Shown: positions 35,685 through 45,158, numbered from the stretch's first letter. The stretch: 64,000 bases of DNA from Yoonia sp. G8-12 (GCF_038443675.1 NZ_CP151762.1:744001-808000), one strand, 5' to 3'. Numbers and translations: made by a program. Notes: generated by a model from the sequence alone, not told the origin.

Positions 35685-36536
35685 TCAGGCAGATTCGGCA
35701 GGGCGGCCACGGCCCAAAGGGTCGAGATTGCGCGGCGGGTGGCCTGCGGCCATGTTTTGCCAGTCAAGAACCTGCCGCATCAGCACGGATTGTCCGACGC
35801 AGATGATCGCGGGCGGTTCGAGTTCGGCCTTGGCGATGTCATTCACGATGGTGCCCAGCGTGGTTTCAAGCACCTGTTGCTGGTCCGTTGTCGCTGTCGT
35901 CACAACTGCGACGGGTTCGTGCAGGCTGCGCCCTGCGGCGATCAGTTGCGCGGTGATCTGGGCGATGTGTTTCATGCCCATGTAGATGACAATCACCTGA
36001 CTGCCTTTGGAAATGCTGCCCCAGTCCAGCGAACTGGGGGTGTTGCCCGATTGGTCGTGGCCAGTCACGAAGGTCACTGACTGGTTCACATCGCGGTGGG
36101 TGACGGGGATGCCTGCATAGGCCAGCCCGCCGATGCCTGCGGAAATGCCGGGGATGATGCGGATCGGGATGTTGTGCTGGACGAGCGTTTGGGCTTCTTC
36201 GCCGCCGCGCCCGAAGACAAAGGGATCACCGCCTTTGAGCCGCAAGACCCGTTTGCCCGCGCGCGCCAGATCAACCAGCCGCAAAGAGATATCGCGCTGT
36301 TTGGCGGAGGGTTTGCCGCCGCGTTTGCCCGCATAGATATGCTCGGCTTGCGGTGCCCATGTCAGGATCTGTTCCTGCACAAGCGCATCATAGATCACCA
36401 CATCCGCCTGACGCAGCGCATTCACCGCATGCAGTGTCAAAAGCCCCGGATCGCCCGGACCTGCGCCACAAAGCCAGACCCAGCCGGGTTCCAGCGTGGG
36501 CCATGTATGGACGGGAAGGGGTATATCGGTGCTCAT
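35685..36536 (-). CDS. cobA: Uroporphyrinogen-III C-methyltransferase
   Basis: S-adenosylmethionine-dependent enzyme making precorrin-2, the branch point to siroheme and cobalamin. The 283-residue protein shows LCGAGPGDPGLLTLHAVNAL (N-terminal methyltransferase loop), RLKGGDPFVFGRGGEEA (SAM-binding) and VIYMGMKHI. The start at 36536 (MSTDIPLPVHTW) is chosen over the longer frame at 36635, which would overlap cbiD head-on. No fused CysG dehydrogenase domain is present. Divergent from cbiD. Confidence 0.93.
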   Translation of the reverse strand: MSTDIPLPVHTWPTLEPGWVWLCGAGPGDPGLLTLHAVNALRQADVVIYDALVQEQILTWAPQAEHIYAGKRGGKPSAKQRDISLRLVDLARAGKRVLRLKGGDPFVFGRGGEEAQTLVQHNIPIRIIPGISAGIGGLAYAGIPVTHRDVNQSVTFVTGHDQSGNTPSSLDWGSISKGSQVIVIYMGMKHIAQITAQLIAAGRSLHEPVAVVTTATTDQQQVLETTLGTIVNDIAKAELEPPAIICVGQSVLMRQVLDWQNMAAGHPPRNLDPLGRGRPAESA

Positions 36537-36634
36537 GCCGCCTTTATGCCGCCGATTGTGCGGCTTGGAAAGGTGGCAAACGACCACGCATTGGTGATTG
36601 CCGTCATGCGCGGGCCTGCCTATCGTCGCGGCCA

Positions 36635-37684
36635 ATGACAGATGAGATCACACCTGAATTGCGCCGCGGCTGGACCACGGGGGCCTGTGCGACGGCCGCG
36701 ACCAAAGCCGCGTTGATGCGCCTTTGGGGCGGGGCTTTTGTGCGCGAGGTCGGGATCGTGCTGCCTAAGGGGGAAACACCAGTATTCCCGCTGGCCTTGG
36801 CCGAGGCGGGCAAGGGCTGGGCCCGTGTGGGGATTACCAAGGATGCAGGCGACGATCCCGATGTGACGCACGGTGCGCTGATCGTTGTGACGGTGCGGCC
36901 TTCGCAAGGGGGCATTGTCTTTCAAGCAGGCGAAGGGGTGGGGACCGTCACCAAACCGGGCCTGCCTATCGGTGTGGGCGAACCTGCCATCAATCCCGTG
37001 CCGCGTCAGATGATGACAGATGTCGTGCAAGAGATGGCCGCGCAGTACGGAAAGCCCCCCGATATCACGATTGAGGTTTCTGTGCCGGGCGGCGAGGAGA
37101 TCGCGCTGAAAACATGGAATCCGCGTTTGGGGATTGCAGGGGGGCTCTCCATCCTTGGCACGACCGGCGTGGTGCGTCCGTTTAGCTGTGCGGCATGGAT
37201 TGCCTCGATCCACCGTGGCATTGATGTGGCGCGCGCGGCGGGGCAGACCCATGTGGCCGGATGCACGGGGGCCACGTCGGAAAAGACGGTGCAGGCGCTT
37301 TACGGTCTGCCCGATCATGCAATGCTGGATATGGGGGATTTCGCGGGGGGGATGCTGAAGTATCTGGTGAAGCATCCCGTGGCACGTGTGACGATCGGCG
37401 GCGGCATCGGCAAGATCACCAAACTGGCGCAGGGGGCGATTGATTTGCATTCAGGGCGCAGTCAGGTCGATTTTGCGCAACTGGCCGAGATTGCAGGCGT
37501 GCCGCGTGTCAGCGAGGCCAATACAGCACTTGAGGCCTACGAGATCGCAGGCCCCGTCCTTGCCCAGAGAATCGCGGATCAGGCGCTGGCACAGGTGCAG
37601 GCCCGTTTTGGCGCGGCGGGGATCACCTATGACATTGTCATCATCGACCGCAAAGGCAGCATCATCGCGAGGGCGGGCGCATGA
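36635..37684 (+). CDS. cbiD: Cobalt-precorrin-5B C1-methyltransferase
   Basis: Methylates C-1 of the corrin ring in the route associated with early cobalt insertion. The 349-residue protein begins MTDEITPELRRGWTTGACATAATKAAL, the CbiD hallmark, and has GTVTKPGLPIGVGEPAINPVPR, LSILGTTGVVRPFS and GGGIGKITKLAQGAIDLHS. The open frame extends back to 36353, but the CbiD domain begins at ATG 36635. Its stop overlaps cobK (ATGA). Confidence 0.92.
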   Translation: MTDEITPELRRGWTTGACATAATKAALMRLWGGAFVREVGIVLPKGETPVFPLALAEAGKGWARVGITKDAGDDPDVTHGALIVVTVRPSQGGIVFQAGEGVGTVTKPGLPIGVGEPAINPVPRQMMTDVVQEMAAQYGKPPDITIEVSVPGGEEIALKTWNPRLGIAGGLSILGTTGVVRPFSCAAWIASIHRGIDVARAAGQTHVAGCTGATSEKTVQALYGLPDHAMLDMGDFAGGMLKYLVKHPVARVTIGGGIGKITKLAQGAIDLHSGRSQVDFAQLAEIAGVPRVSEANTALEAYEIAGPVLAQRIADQALAQVQARFGAAGITYDIVIIDRKGSIIARAGA

Positions 37685-38403
37685 CTTTGCTGATCCTTGG
37701 TGGCACCGGCGAGGCGCGCGAGATAGCGGACCGCCTGCAAGGCCATGATGCGGTGATCTCGCTTGCCGGTGCGACACGCACACCTGCGGCGCAGGCGTTG
37801 CCGACGCGGATTGGCGGGTTTGGCGGGGCTGATGGATTTCGGGACTATCTGCGCGACGCAGGCATTACTGCCGTTCTTGATGCAACCCATCCCTTTGCCC
37901 ATCGGATCACCTCGCGGACGGCGACACTGTGTCAGGCGCTGGGCGTTCCTTATGTCCAGTTCCTGCGGCCCGCATGGATGCCAGAGGCGGGGGACAGGTG
38001 GATCGAGATCGCCTGTGAAACCGAGGCCGCCGATCACATTCCGCACGGGGCCGTCGTGTTTCTGGGCACGGGGCGGCAAACGCTTGACCGTTTTACCAAT
38101 CTGAAAGGGCGCGACGTGATCTGCCGCCAGATTGATCCGCCTGACAAACCTTTCCCCTTTGCAGGGGGGCGGTTTCTGGTAGGGCGGCCGCCGTTCTCGG
38201 TTGCCGATGAAGAGGCGCTCTTTGCCGCGCTGGGCGTGCAATATCTGGTGGTCAAGAATGCGGGTGGCGTTGCAAGTCGTACGAAACTGACCGCCGCGCG
38301 CCACCTTGGTATTCAGGTTTTGATGGTGGCAAGACCTGCGCGGGGCGATTGGCCCGTGGTTGATACCGTGGATGCCGCACTTGCGTGGGTGAACGCGCTG
38401 TGA
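37681..38403 (+). CDS. cobK: Precorrin-6A reductase
   Basis: NADPH-dependent reduction of the precorrin-6 macrocycle. The 240-residue protein has the N-terminal nucleotide loop LLILGGTGEAREIADRL, the ATHPFAHRIT segment and VVKNAGGVASRTKLTAARHLG, all CobK/CbiJ features. Co-translated with cbiD upstream; its TGA overlaps the GTG start of the glycosylase gene. Confidence 0.93.
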   Translation: MTLLILGGTGEAREIADRLQGHDAVISLAGATRTPAAQALPTRIGGFGGADGFRDYLRDAGITAVLDATHPFAHRITSRTATLCQALGVPYVQFLRPAWMPEAGDRWIEIACETEAADHIPHGAVVFLGTGRQTLDRFTNLKGRDVICRQIDPPDKPFPFAGGRFLVGRPPFSVADEEALFAALGVQYLVVKNAGGVASRTKLTAARHLGIQVLMVARPARGDWPVVDTVDAALAWVNAL

Positions 38404-39029
38404 AGGAACGCGTCATCCAAGCGGATGCCTGTGTCGCCGAAGGCGCGGCGTGGCTTTGCAAGACCGATGCGCGGTTTGCGCAGGCGCTTGCGGGGCTGCC
38501 GCCTTTGCCGCTGCGCCGCAAACCGGATGGTTTTGCCGAACTTCTCAGCGCGATTGTCAGCCAACAGGTCAGCGTGGCCTCGGCAAAAGCGATCTGGGGG
38601 CGGTTGCAGACCGCAGGGATGATCCACCCGCACACGGTTGCCGCCGCCAGTGCGGATGATCTGCGCGCGCTGGGCCTGAGCCGCCAGAAGGCGCACTATG
38701 CCCATGCACTGGCAACGGCGCAGATTGATTATGACGCATTGCGCGCAATGCCCGCCTGCGATGTGATCAAGACATTGACCGCTGTGCCGGGCATCGGGGC
38801 GTGGACCGCGGAAATCTACGTCATGTTCTCGCTGGGGCGGGCGGATGTCTTTGCGCCGGGCGATCTGGCTTTGCAGGAAGCGGCGCGATTGATCTTTGAT
38901 CTCCCCGACCGCCCCAAAGAAAAGGACCTGCGCGTGATGGCACAAGCATGGTCGCCGTGGCGATCGGTTGCAGCCCGCATCATGTGGGCCTACTACAAAG
39001 AGCACAAACAAAGAGAAGGCATCAGATGA
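38400..39029 (+). CDS. DNA-3-methyladenine glycosylase II (AlkA-like)
   Basis: Removes alkylated bases from DNA. A HhH-GPD superfamily protein of 209 residues with FAELLSAIVSQQVSVASAKAIW, the helix-hairpin-helix LTAVPGIGAWTAEIYVMFSLGRADVF, and the catalytic Asp in FAPGDLALQEAARL. The N-terminal AlkA domain is short or absent. The start is taken as GTG 38400, overlapping the cobK stop; the open frame begins at 38385. Linkage to cobalamin genes is unexpected but the overlaps imply one transcript. Confidence 0.88.
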   Translation: MKERVIQADACVAEGAAWLCKTDARFAQALAGLPPLPLRRKPDGFAELLSAIVSQQVSVASAKAIWGRLQTAGMIHPHTVAAASADDLRALGLSRQKAHYAHALATAQIDYDALRAMPACDVIKTLTAVPGIGAWTAEIYVMFSLGRADVFAPGDLALQEAARLIFDLPDRPKEKDLRVMAQAWSPWRSVAARIMWAYYKEHKQREGIR

Positions 39030-39694
39030 CACGGGCATTGGAAGCACAGCGGCGCGAACCGGTCTCGGGCGAGACCCGATCTTGTGTGGTTTTCCTGCAT
39101 GGGTACGGCGCTAACGCGGCGGATTTGATCGGGCTGGCGGACCCTTTGGGCGAACATATGCCTGACACACTCTTTATAGCGCCCGACGCGCCCGAGGCCT
39201 GTATCGCAGCCCCGATGGGCCTGCAGTGGTTTCCGATTCCCTGGATTGACGGATCAAGCGAGGAAGAAAGCCGCGCTGGTATGGAAAATGCCGCCGCCGA
39301 TCTGGATGCTTTCCTTGACGGGGTGATGGTGGATGAGGATCTGTTGCCCGAGCAGGTCATCGTGCTGGGCTTTTCACAAGGCACGATGATGGCCTTGCAT
39401 GTGGTGCCGCGCCGTGAAGATGCCATAGCAGGCATTGTTGCCTTTTCGGGGCGGTTGCTCGAGCCGGATTCGCTGGCCGAAGAAGCGCAAAGCAGGCCAC
39501 CGGTTCTGCTGATCCACGGGGATGCGGATGATGTTGTGCCGCCGCAATCGTTGCCGCAGGCGGCCGAGGCGCTGCAAGAAGCGGGCTGGACCGAAGTGTA
39601 CGCCCACATCATGAAAGGCACCGGTCACGGCATCGCGCCGGATGGGCTTTCGGTGGCATTGGCCTTTATGCGAGACAGATTGGGCATGAGCTAA
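39026..39694 (+). CDS. Phospholipase/carboxylesterase family alpha/beta hydrolase
   Basis: A 222-residue serine esterase. The oxyanion region is VVFLHGYGANAADLIGL, the nucleophile Ser lies in VLGFSQGTMMALH near residue 116, the Asp in LLIHGDADDVVPPQ near residue 166 and the His in KGTGHGIAPDG. Natural substrate unknown. Start ATG 39026 overlaps the glycosylase stop (ATGA); the open frame extends to 38948. A weak hairpin plus T run follows its stop. Confidence 0.9.
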   Translation: MTRALEAQRREPVSGETRSCVVFLHGYGANAADLIGLADPLGEHMPDTLFIAPDAPEACIAAPMGLQWFPIPWIDGSSEEESRAGMENAAADLDAFLDGVMVDEDLLPEQVIVLGFSQGTMMALHVVPRREDAIAGIVAFSGRLLEPDSLAEEAQSRPPVLLIHGDADDVVPPQSLPQAAEALQEAGWTEVYAHIMKGTGHGIAPDGLSVALAFMRDRLGMS

Positions 39695-39792
39695 GAAGCG
39701 GCGTTTTGTTGCCTTTTTTAAGACTCAATTACCAAGTTCAAGGTAAGACGCGGCGCAGATAGCGTTGTCGCTAGAGCATTACAGGCAAAGAA

Positions 39793-40515
39793 ATGCACAG
39801 TCCTATTGTTTCACTTTTGGGCCCCAAAAACAGACTTGGCTGGGTCCTGCGCTATGCCGTTCTGGCGCTGGGCGTCGTTGGCACGGTGTTTGCGCATGAT
39901 GTGCTTCTGGACAACGCATTTCATGGTGTCATGTCGCAGTATTTGGGGACGATGGTGATGATCGGTCTGCCGCTTTATGCGGTTGCGACCGGGATCATGA
40001 CCGATATGGGCCAGTTGCGCGTTCAGTTGATCAAGGCCAGTGAAACAGACCAGATGACAGGGTTGCTCCAGCGCCAGCCTTTTCTGCGGCATACGGAACG
40101 CAAACTGGTGCAAACCGGTGTGCTGATGATGCTGGATATTGATGGATTGGGTCAGATCAACGCCAAACATGACCATCACGCAGGTGATCTTTGTCTGATG
40201 GCGCTGGCAATCCGGTTGCGCGAGGTAACGCGCAGCACCGATGTTGTCGGGCGGATTGATGGGGCGACCATCGCAGTTTATCTGCCGGGCACACCGCTTG
40301 ATGCAGGGCGCGACGTGGCTGAAAGGCTTGCACAGGGTTTGCTGGTGACGACAGGGCAGACGCGGTTCGAAGTGACCGTTTCGGTGGGGGTGGTTGCGGC
40401 GGATGGCGAAACCGCGCTCAGCACGCTGATGCACCGCGCCGAAGCGGCGCTTTTGCGCGCCAAGATGCGCGGGCGTGCGCAGGTGATGTTGTCGGAAGAC
40501 GCGCTTGCGGCCTGA
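39793..40515 (+). CDS. Degenerate GGDEF-domain membrane protein
   Basis: A 240-residue protein with two hydrophobic N-terminal segments (about residues 17-36 and 50-70) and a cytoplasmic GGDEF-fold domain from about residue 85. The first metal Asp is kept (LMMLDIDGLGQINAKHDHHAGD). The signature GGDEF is replaced by DGATI (residues 156-160, VGRIDGATIAVYLPG), so diguanylate cyclase activity is unlikely. It may bind GTP or act as a partner protein. No EAL domain. Alone between the esterase and HNH genes. Confidence 0.85.
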   Translation: MHSPIVSLLGPKNRLGWVLRYAVLALGVVGTVFAHDVLLDNAFHGVMSQYLGTMVMIGLPLYAVATGIMTDMGQLRVQLIKASETDQMTGLLQRQPFLRHTERKLVQTGVLMMLDIDGLGQINAKHDHHAGDLCLMALAIRLREVTRSTDVVGRIDGATIAVYLPGTPLDAGRDVAERLAQGLLVTTGQTRFEVTVSVGVVAADGETALSTLMHRAEAALLRAKMRGRAQVMLSEDALAA

Positions 40516-40649
40516 TTCAGGGATTCGTGCAGTTTTTGCCGCATATTCTGGGGCTTGTCACATTTCTGACGCGATATATAGTCTTCAATAAGATGAATGC
40601 GGGATCGCCGCTTTGATTGCGCCCGCACAGCCTTATTGGGGTGTGATAA

Positions 40650-41237
40650 ATGACGCAGGCCGACTTTCGAACTGACTTTGTGCGCGCACCCGGCGCGCTC
40701 AAACACTATCCCGCTTTGGTTCTGAACGCAGACTACCGCCCGTTATCCTATTACCCGTTGTCGCTCTGGCCTTGGCAGGAGGCCGTAAAGGCGGCGTGGC
40801 TTGATCGTGTCGATATCGTCAGCGAATATGACGAGGTCGTGCGCAGCCCGTCCACAATCATCAAAATCCCCTCTGTCGTTGTGCTCAAGGACTATATCAA
40901 ACCGCAAAAGCAGGTGGCCTTTACCCGTTTCAACCTATTTCTACGCGACGAGTTTTGCTGCCAGTACTGCGGAGCGCGGGGTGATTTGACCTTTGATCAT
41001 GTGGTGCCACGCGCGAGCGGCGGCATCACCAGTTGGGAAAACGTGGTCGCGGCCTGTTCGCCGTGCAACCTGCGCAAAGGATCGCGGTCGCTCAAACAAT
41101 GCGGGATGAGCCTGCAAAAACCACCCCGTAGACCCGTGACGGAACAGTTGCATAACGTGGGGCGCAAATTTCCGCCCAATCATTTGCATGAAAGCTGGCT
41201 GGATTTCCTGTATTGGGATGCAGAACTGGACGCATAG
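40650..41237 (+). CDS. HNH endonuclease family protein
   Basis: A 195-residue protein with a central HNH/zinc finger: two Cys pairs (CCQYCGARG and ACSPCNLRKGSR) flank DLTFDHVVPRASGGITSWENVV, containing the DH, N and N-type catalytic positions. The N-terminal half (YPALVLNADYRPLSYYPLSLWPWQEAVKA) is typical of a widely conserved bacterial HNH protein. Its physiological role is unclear, and I see no partner methylase or restriction gene. Confidence 0.88.
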   Translation: MTQADFRTDFVRAPGALKHYPALVLNADYRPLSYYPLSLWPWQEAVKAAWLDRVDIVSEYDEVVRSPSTIIKIPSVVVLKDYIKPQKQVAFTRFNLFLRDEFCCQYCGARGDLTFDHVVPRASGGITSWENVVAACSPCNLRKGSRSLKQCGMSLQKPPRRPVTEQLHNVGRKFPPNHLHESWLDFLYWDAELDA

Positions 41238-41283
41238 CGCGCAGCAGCGCTAGACTTGTGATCTTCATCGGGTTAGGTAGGCC

Positions 41284-41299
41284 GCGTTAGCGCTAACGC
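41284..41299. promoter_or_regulatory. LacI-type operator palindrome upstream of zwf
   Basis: GCGTTAGCGCTAACGC is a perfect 16-base palindrome with a central GC/CG step, typical of LacI-family operators. It ends 21 bases before the zwf TTG start. Its core TTAGCGCTAA recurs at 57832-57841, between the lacI-type gene and aglE. I infer joint regulation of zwf-pgl-pgi and the agl operon. Confidence 0.7.
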
Positions 41300-41320
41300 A
41301 GCATCCATTGGGGGTTTATT

Positions 41321-42775
41321 TTGGTCTCTCGCGTCATTCCAGTCGATGAATTCGATCTTGTGATCTTTGGTGGCACCGGCGATTTGGCCCGGCGCAAGAT
41401 CCTGCCCGGTTTGTTCCGGCGGTTTTTATCGGGGCAAATGCCCGCAGGGTCGCGGATCATCGGTGCCGCGCGCTCCGAATTGGACGCGGGCGGGTATCGC
41501 GATATGATTGCCGATGCGGTAGCTGAATTTGGTGGCAAAGAAGCAAACGATAAGAAGGGTTTAGATGCCTTTCTTAAACAACTGGAATATGTAGCGATTG
41601 ATGCGCGCGGCGAGGGCGGTTGGTCTGATCTGGCGGGTATCGTGCGTCAGGATGTGGTGCAGGCATTCTATTTCTCGGTAGCACCATCCTTGTTCGGGGA
41701 TCTGGCCGAACGGCTGCACACCAATAAGATCGCGAACGCGCAAAGCCGGATTGTGGTTGAAAAACCCTTTGGTCGTGACCTTGAGTCGGCCCGCGCGTTG
41801 AACCAGACGCTGGCCGCGCATTTCGACGAAAGCCAGATTTACCGCATCGACCATTATCTGGGCAAAGAAACGGTCCAGAACCTGATGGCCGTGCGTTTCG
41901 GCAATGTGCTGTTTGAGCCTTTGTGGAATAATCACTACATTGATCACATCCAGATCACCGTGGCGGAAACCGTGGGTGTCGGCGGGCGCGGGGCTTATTA
42001 TGACAAATCCGGTGCGATGCGCGACATGGTGCAAAACCACCTGATGCAGCTGTTGTGCCTGATCGCGATGGAGCCTCCGGGCCAGTTTGAAGCGGATGCT
42101 GTGCGTGACGAAAAGCTGAAAGTTATCAGGGCACTACAGTCCATAGATCATCATCATATCGTGCGCGGCCAGTATGACGCGGGCCCCAACGGCCCCAGCT
42201 ACCGCGAAGACGCGGAAAACCCCCGCAGCTTTACCGAAAGCTTTATTGCCATGCGCTGCCACATCGCCAACTGGCGGTGGGCGGGTGTGCCGTTCTATTT
42301 GCGCACCGGCAAGCGCATGAAGGCGCGCTCGTCCGAGATTGCGGTCGTGTTCAAAGACCTCGGACATACGATTTTTGAGGGCGACGAGGCCCGCCACCGC
42401 AATATTCTGGCGATCCGCTTGCAACCGAACGAAGGAATTGATTTGCAGGTGACCATCAAGGAACCCGGACCGGGGGGCATGCGCCTGATTGATGTGCCGC
42501 TGGATATGACCTTTGCGGACGCACTGGGTGACGAAGCCGAAGAAGTAACAGACGCCTACGAGCGCCTAATCATGGATGTGATCCGTGGCAACCAGACGCT
42601 GTTCATGCGCGGTGATGAGGTTGAGGCCGCCTGGGCCTGGACCGATCCGCTGATTGAGAGCTGGGAGGCGCGCAATGATGTGCCCAAGCATTACGATGCG
42701 GGCTCTGCCGGACCGGAGGATGCGATGATGCTGCTGCACCGCGATGGCCGAAAGTGGCGTGATATCAAGGGCTAG
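41321..42775 (+). CDS. zwf: Glucose-6-phosphate 1-dehydrogenase
   Basis: Oxidises glucose-6-phosphate to 6-phosphogluconolactone with NADP(+), the entry to the Entner-Doudoroff and pentose phosphate routes. 484 residues with the nucleotide loop LVIFGGTGDLARRKILPGLF and the active-site motif YRIDHYLGKETVQN near residue 185. The start appears to be TTG 41321 with GGGGG about 7 bases upstream; no in-frame ATG lies between the upstream gene and the conserved N-terminus. First gene of zwf-pgl-pgi, with a LacI-type operator directly upstream. Confidence 0.96.
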   Translation: MVSRVIPVDEFDLVIFGGTGDLARRKILPGLFRRFLSGQMPAGSRIIGAARSELDAGGYRDMIADAVAEFGGKEANDKKGLDAFLKQLEYVAIDARGEGGWSDLAGIVRQDVVQAFYFSVAPSLFGDLAERLHTNKIANAQSRIVVEKPFGRDLESARALNQTLAAHFDESQIYRIDHYLGKETVQNLMAVRFGNVLFEPLWNNHYIDHIQITVAETVGVGGRGAYYDKSGAMRDMVQNHLMQLLCLIAMEPPGQFEADAVRDEKLKVIRALQSIDHHHIVRGQYDAGPNGPSYREDAENPRSFTESFIAMRCHIANWRWAGVPFYLRTGKRMKARSSEIAVVFKDLGHTIFEGDEARHRNILAIRLQPNEGIDLQVTIKEPGPGGMRLIDVPLDMTFADALGDEAEEVTDAYERLIMDVIRGNQTLFMRGDEVEAAWAWTDPLIESWEARNDVPKHYDAGSAGPEDAMMLLHRDGRKWRDIKG

Positions 42776-42832
42776 CGCCGCCTTCACGACCCTAATACCG
42801 CATATGCCCTGACTGAAAAGAGGATTGGCCCT

Positions 42833-43504
42833 ATGAAGCTCGTTGAATATCCTGATGCTGAAATGATGATGATGGATCTGGCGGATAAATTGGCTAGTGA
42901 GCTGTCATCTGCCTTGCGCGCCAATGATACCGCTTCGCTTGCTGTGCCGGGTGGTACAACGCCGGGGCCGGTTTTTGACAGTCTGTGTGCCGTTGATCTG
43001 GATTGGTCGCGCGTACAGGTGATGCTAACCGATGAACGCTGGGTGCCCGAGACGTCCGAGCGGTCGAACACGCGGCTTTTGCGCGAAAGGCTTTTGACCA
43101 ATCGCGCGGCGGCGGCCACCTATGTGCCGCTTTATGCGGATGCCCCGACCCCCGAAGAAAAGCTGCCGGAACTGGCCACGACGCTCGCCTCTGCGTTGCC
43201 GATTTCGGTGCTGCTGTTGGGGATGGGCGCCGATATGCACACGGCCTCGATCTTTCCGGGTGCCGATCAGCTTGATCTGGCCTTGCATGGCAGTGATCTT
43301 TTGGTGGCGATGCGCGCGCCGGGTGCGCCAGAGCCGCGCATCACACTTTCGGCGGCTGTTTTGCGCGCCGCGATGAGCTGTCATATCGTAATTGTCGGCG
43401 CGGAAAAGCGCGCTGCTTTGGAAAAGGCGCGGCACCTGTCACCGGATGAAGCGCCCGTCGCTGCGGTATTGAGCGATGCAACAGTTCATTGGGCCGAGGC
43501 GTAA
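42833..43504 (+). CDS. pgl: 6-phosphogluconolactonase
   Basis: Hydrolyses 6-phosphogluconolactone from the Zwf reaction. The 223-residue protein shows SLAVPGGTTPGPVFDSL, VMLTDERWVPETSERSNTRLL and LLLGMGADMHTASIFPGADQL, all DevB/Pgl motifs (Gly-His of the usual GxGxDGHTAS is here DMHTAS). It lies 57 bases after zwf and 3 bases before pgi. Confidence 0.93.
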   Translation: MKLVEYPDAEMMMMDLADKLASELSSALRANDTASLAVPGGTTPGPVFDSLCAVDLDWSRVQVMLTDERWVPETSERSNTRLLRERLLTNRAAAATYVPLYADAPTPEEKLPELATTLASALPISVLLLGMGADMHTASIFPGADQLDLALHGSDLLVAMRAPGAPEPRITLSAAVLRAAMSCHIVIVGAEKRAALEKARHLSPDEAPVAAVLSDATVHWAEA

Positions 43505-43507
43505 GAT

Positions 43508-45109
43508 ATGTGGGACAAGCTTCAAACACACCATAAAGCTGTCGCTGATCGCCGGATTGAGCCGATGTTGGACGCCGCACGCGCTGCGGATTTTGTGGCC
43601 CAAACCGGCGATATGCGTCTGGATTACGCAAAGACCAATATCGATGCAGAAGGCCGTGCGTTGTTGATTGACCTGCTGGACGCCGCTGGCGTTGCCGAAA
43701 AGCGGGACGCCATGTTTGCCGGCGCGCCGATAAATGAAACCGAAGGCCGCGCCGTGCTGCACACCGCATTACGCAACCTTGATGGCGGGCCTGTTATGGT
43801 CGACGGCCAAGACGTGATGCCCGGCGTGCTGGACACATTGGCGCGGATGGAAAGCTTCGCGCATGATGTGCGCAGTGGCACATTCGCAGGGCAGGGTGGC
43901 AAGATTACCGATGTCATCAATATTGGCATCGGCGGGTCCGATCTTGGGCCTGCAATGGCGGCACAGGCCTTGGCACCCTACCACGACGGCCCGCGCTGCC
44001 ATTTTGTCAGCAATGTGGACCCTGCGGATATTGCGGGCGTGCTGCGCGGCTGTGATCCCGCGACAACGCTGGTGATCGTGGCCTCCAAGACGTTCACGAC
44101 GATTGAAACCATGACCAACGCGCGCACCGCACAGGCGTGGATGGGCCAGAGTGTGACAGATACCGGCGCGCAGTTTGCGGCCCTGTCGACGGCGGCGGAT
44201 AAAACGGCCGCCTTTGGTATTGATCCGTCACGGGTCTTTGGCTTTGAGGACTGGGTTGGCGGGCGTTATTCGATGTGGGGGCCGATTGGGCTTTCGCTGA
44301 TGATCGCCATTGGACCGGACGCTTTCCGCGCTTTCCTGCGCGGCGCGCAAGCGATGGACCGCCATTTCCAAGCCGCCCCTTGGCAGGACAACCTGCCTGC
44401 GATGCTGGCGCTGGTGGGTATCTGGCACAACCAGATCTGCGGCCATGCCACCCGCGCGGTGCTGCCCTATGATAACCTGCTCGCACGTTTGCCTGCGTAT
44501 TTGCAGCAGCTTGAGATGGAAAGTAACGGCAAGGGTGTCAGCATGGACGGCGCCGATCTGACCATCAACAGCGGCCCTGTGGTCTGGGGTGAGCCGGGCA
44601 CAAACGGCCAGCACGCATTCTATCAGTTGATCCACCAAGGCACCCGCGTCATCCCGTGTGAATTTCTGGTCGCGGCGCGCGGCCACGAGGATGATCTGCA
44701 CCACCAACACCAGCTTTTGGTTGCCAATTGCCTTGCGCAATCCGAGGCGCTGATGCGCGGGCGCACGCTGGATGAGGCGCGCAGCAAAGTGGCGGATAAG
44801 TTCGAGGGCGCGGAACTGGAGCGCCAAGCACGCCACCGCGTGTTCAAAGGCAACCGCCCGTCTGTGACCCTTGCCTATCCGCAACTGACGCCCGAGGTGC
44901 TGGGCCAGATCGTGGCGCTTTATGAACACCGTGTTTTTGTCGAAGGCGTCGTGCTTGGCATCAATTCCTACGACCAGTGGGGCGTGGAACTGGGCAAGGA
45001 ACTTGCCACAGCGCTGCAGCCTGTTGTGGAAGGCAAAGAGAGTGCGCAAGGCAAGGATGGCTCAACTGCCGCACTTGTCGATTTTCTGCAAAAGCATGGG
45101 GTGTCTTAG
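43508..45109 (+). CDS. pgi: Glucose-6-phosphate isomerase
   Basis: Interconverts glucose-6-phosphate and fructose-6-phosphate. 533 residues with INIGIGGSDLGPAMAAQAL near residue 138, VASKTFTTIETMTNA, the signature RYSMWGPIGLSL and the C-terminal VLGINSYDQWGVELGKELA. Third gene of the zwf-pgl-pgi operon, three bases after pgl. Confidence 0.97.
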   Translation: MWDKLQTHHKAVADRRIEPMLDAARAADFVAQTGDMRLDYAKTNIDAEGRALLIDLLDAAGVAEKRDAMFAGAPINETEGRAVLHTALRNLDGGPVMVDGQDVMPGVLDTLARMESFAHDVRSGTFAGQGGKITDVINIGIGGSDLGPAMAAQALAPYHDGPRCHFVSNVDPADIAGVLRGCDPATTLVIVASKTFTTIETMTNARTAQAWMGQSVTDTGAQFAALSTAADKTAAFGIDPSRVFGFEDWVGGRYSMWGPIGLSLMIAIGPDAFRAFLRGAQAMDRHFQAAPWQDNLPAMLALVGIWHNQICGHATRAVLPYDNLLARLPAYLQQLEMESNGKGVSMDGADLTINSGPVVWGEPGTNGQHAFYQLIHQGTRVIPCEFLVAARGHEDDLHHQHQLLVANCLAQSEALMRGRTLDEARSKVADKFEGAELERQARHRVFKGNRPSVTLAYPQLTPEVLGQIVALYEHRVFVEGVVLGINSYDQWGVELGKELATALQPVVEGKESAQGKDGSTAALVDFLQKHGVS

Positions 45110-45158
45110 GGCGCGGGCTTTGTCATAAGCGATGTGACACCCGACAAAGGACCGCAGA

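Noticed and set aside
39700..39722. Terminator after the esterase gene
   Set aside because: The stem before the T run has only three to four pairs (GGC/GCC), too weak to call with confidence.
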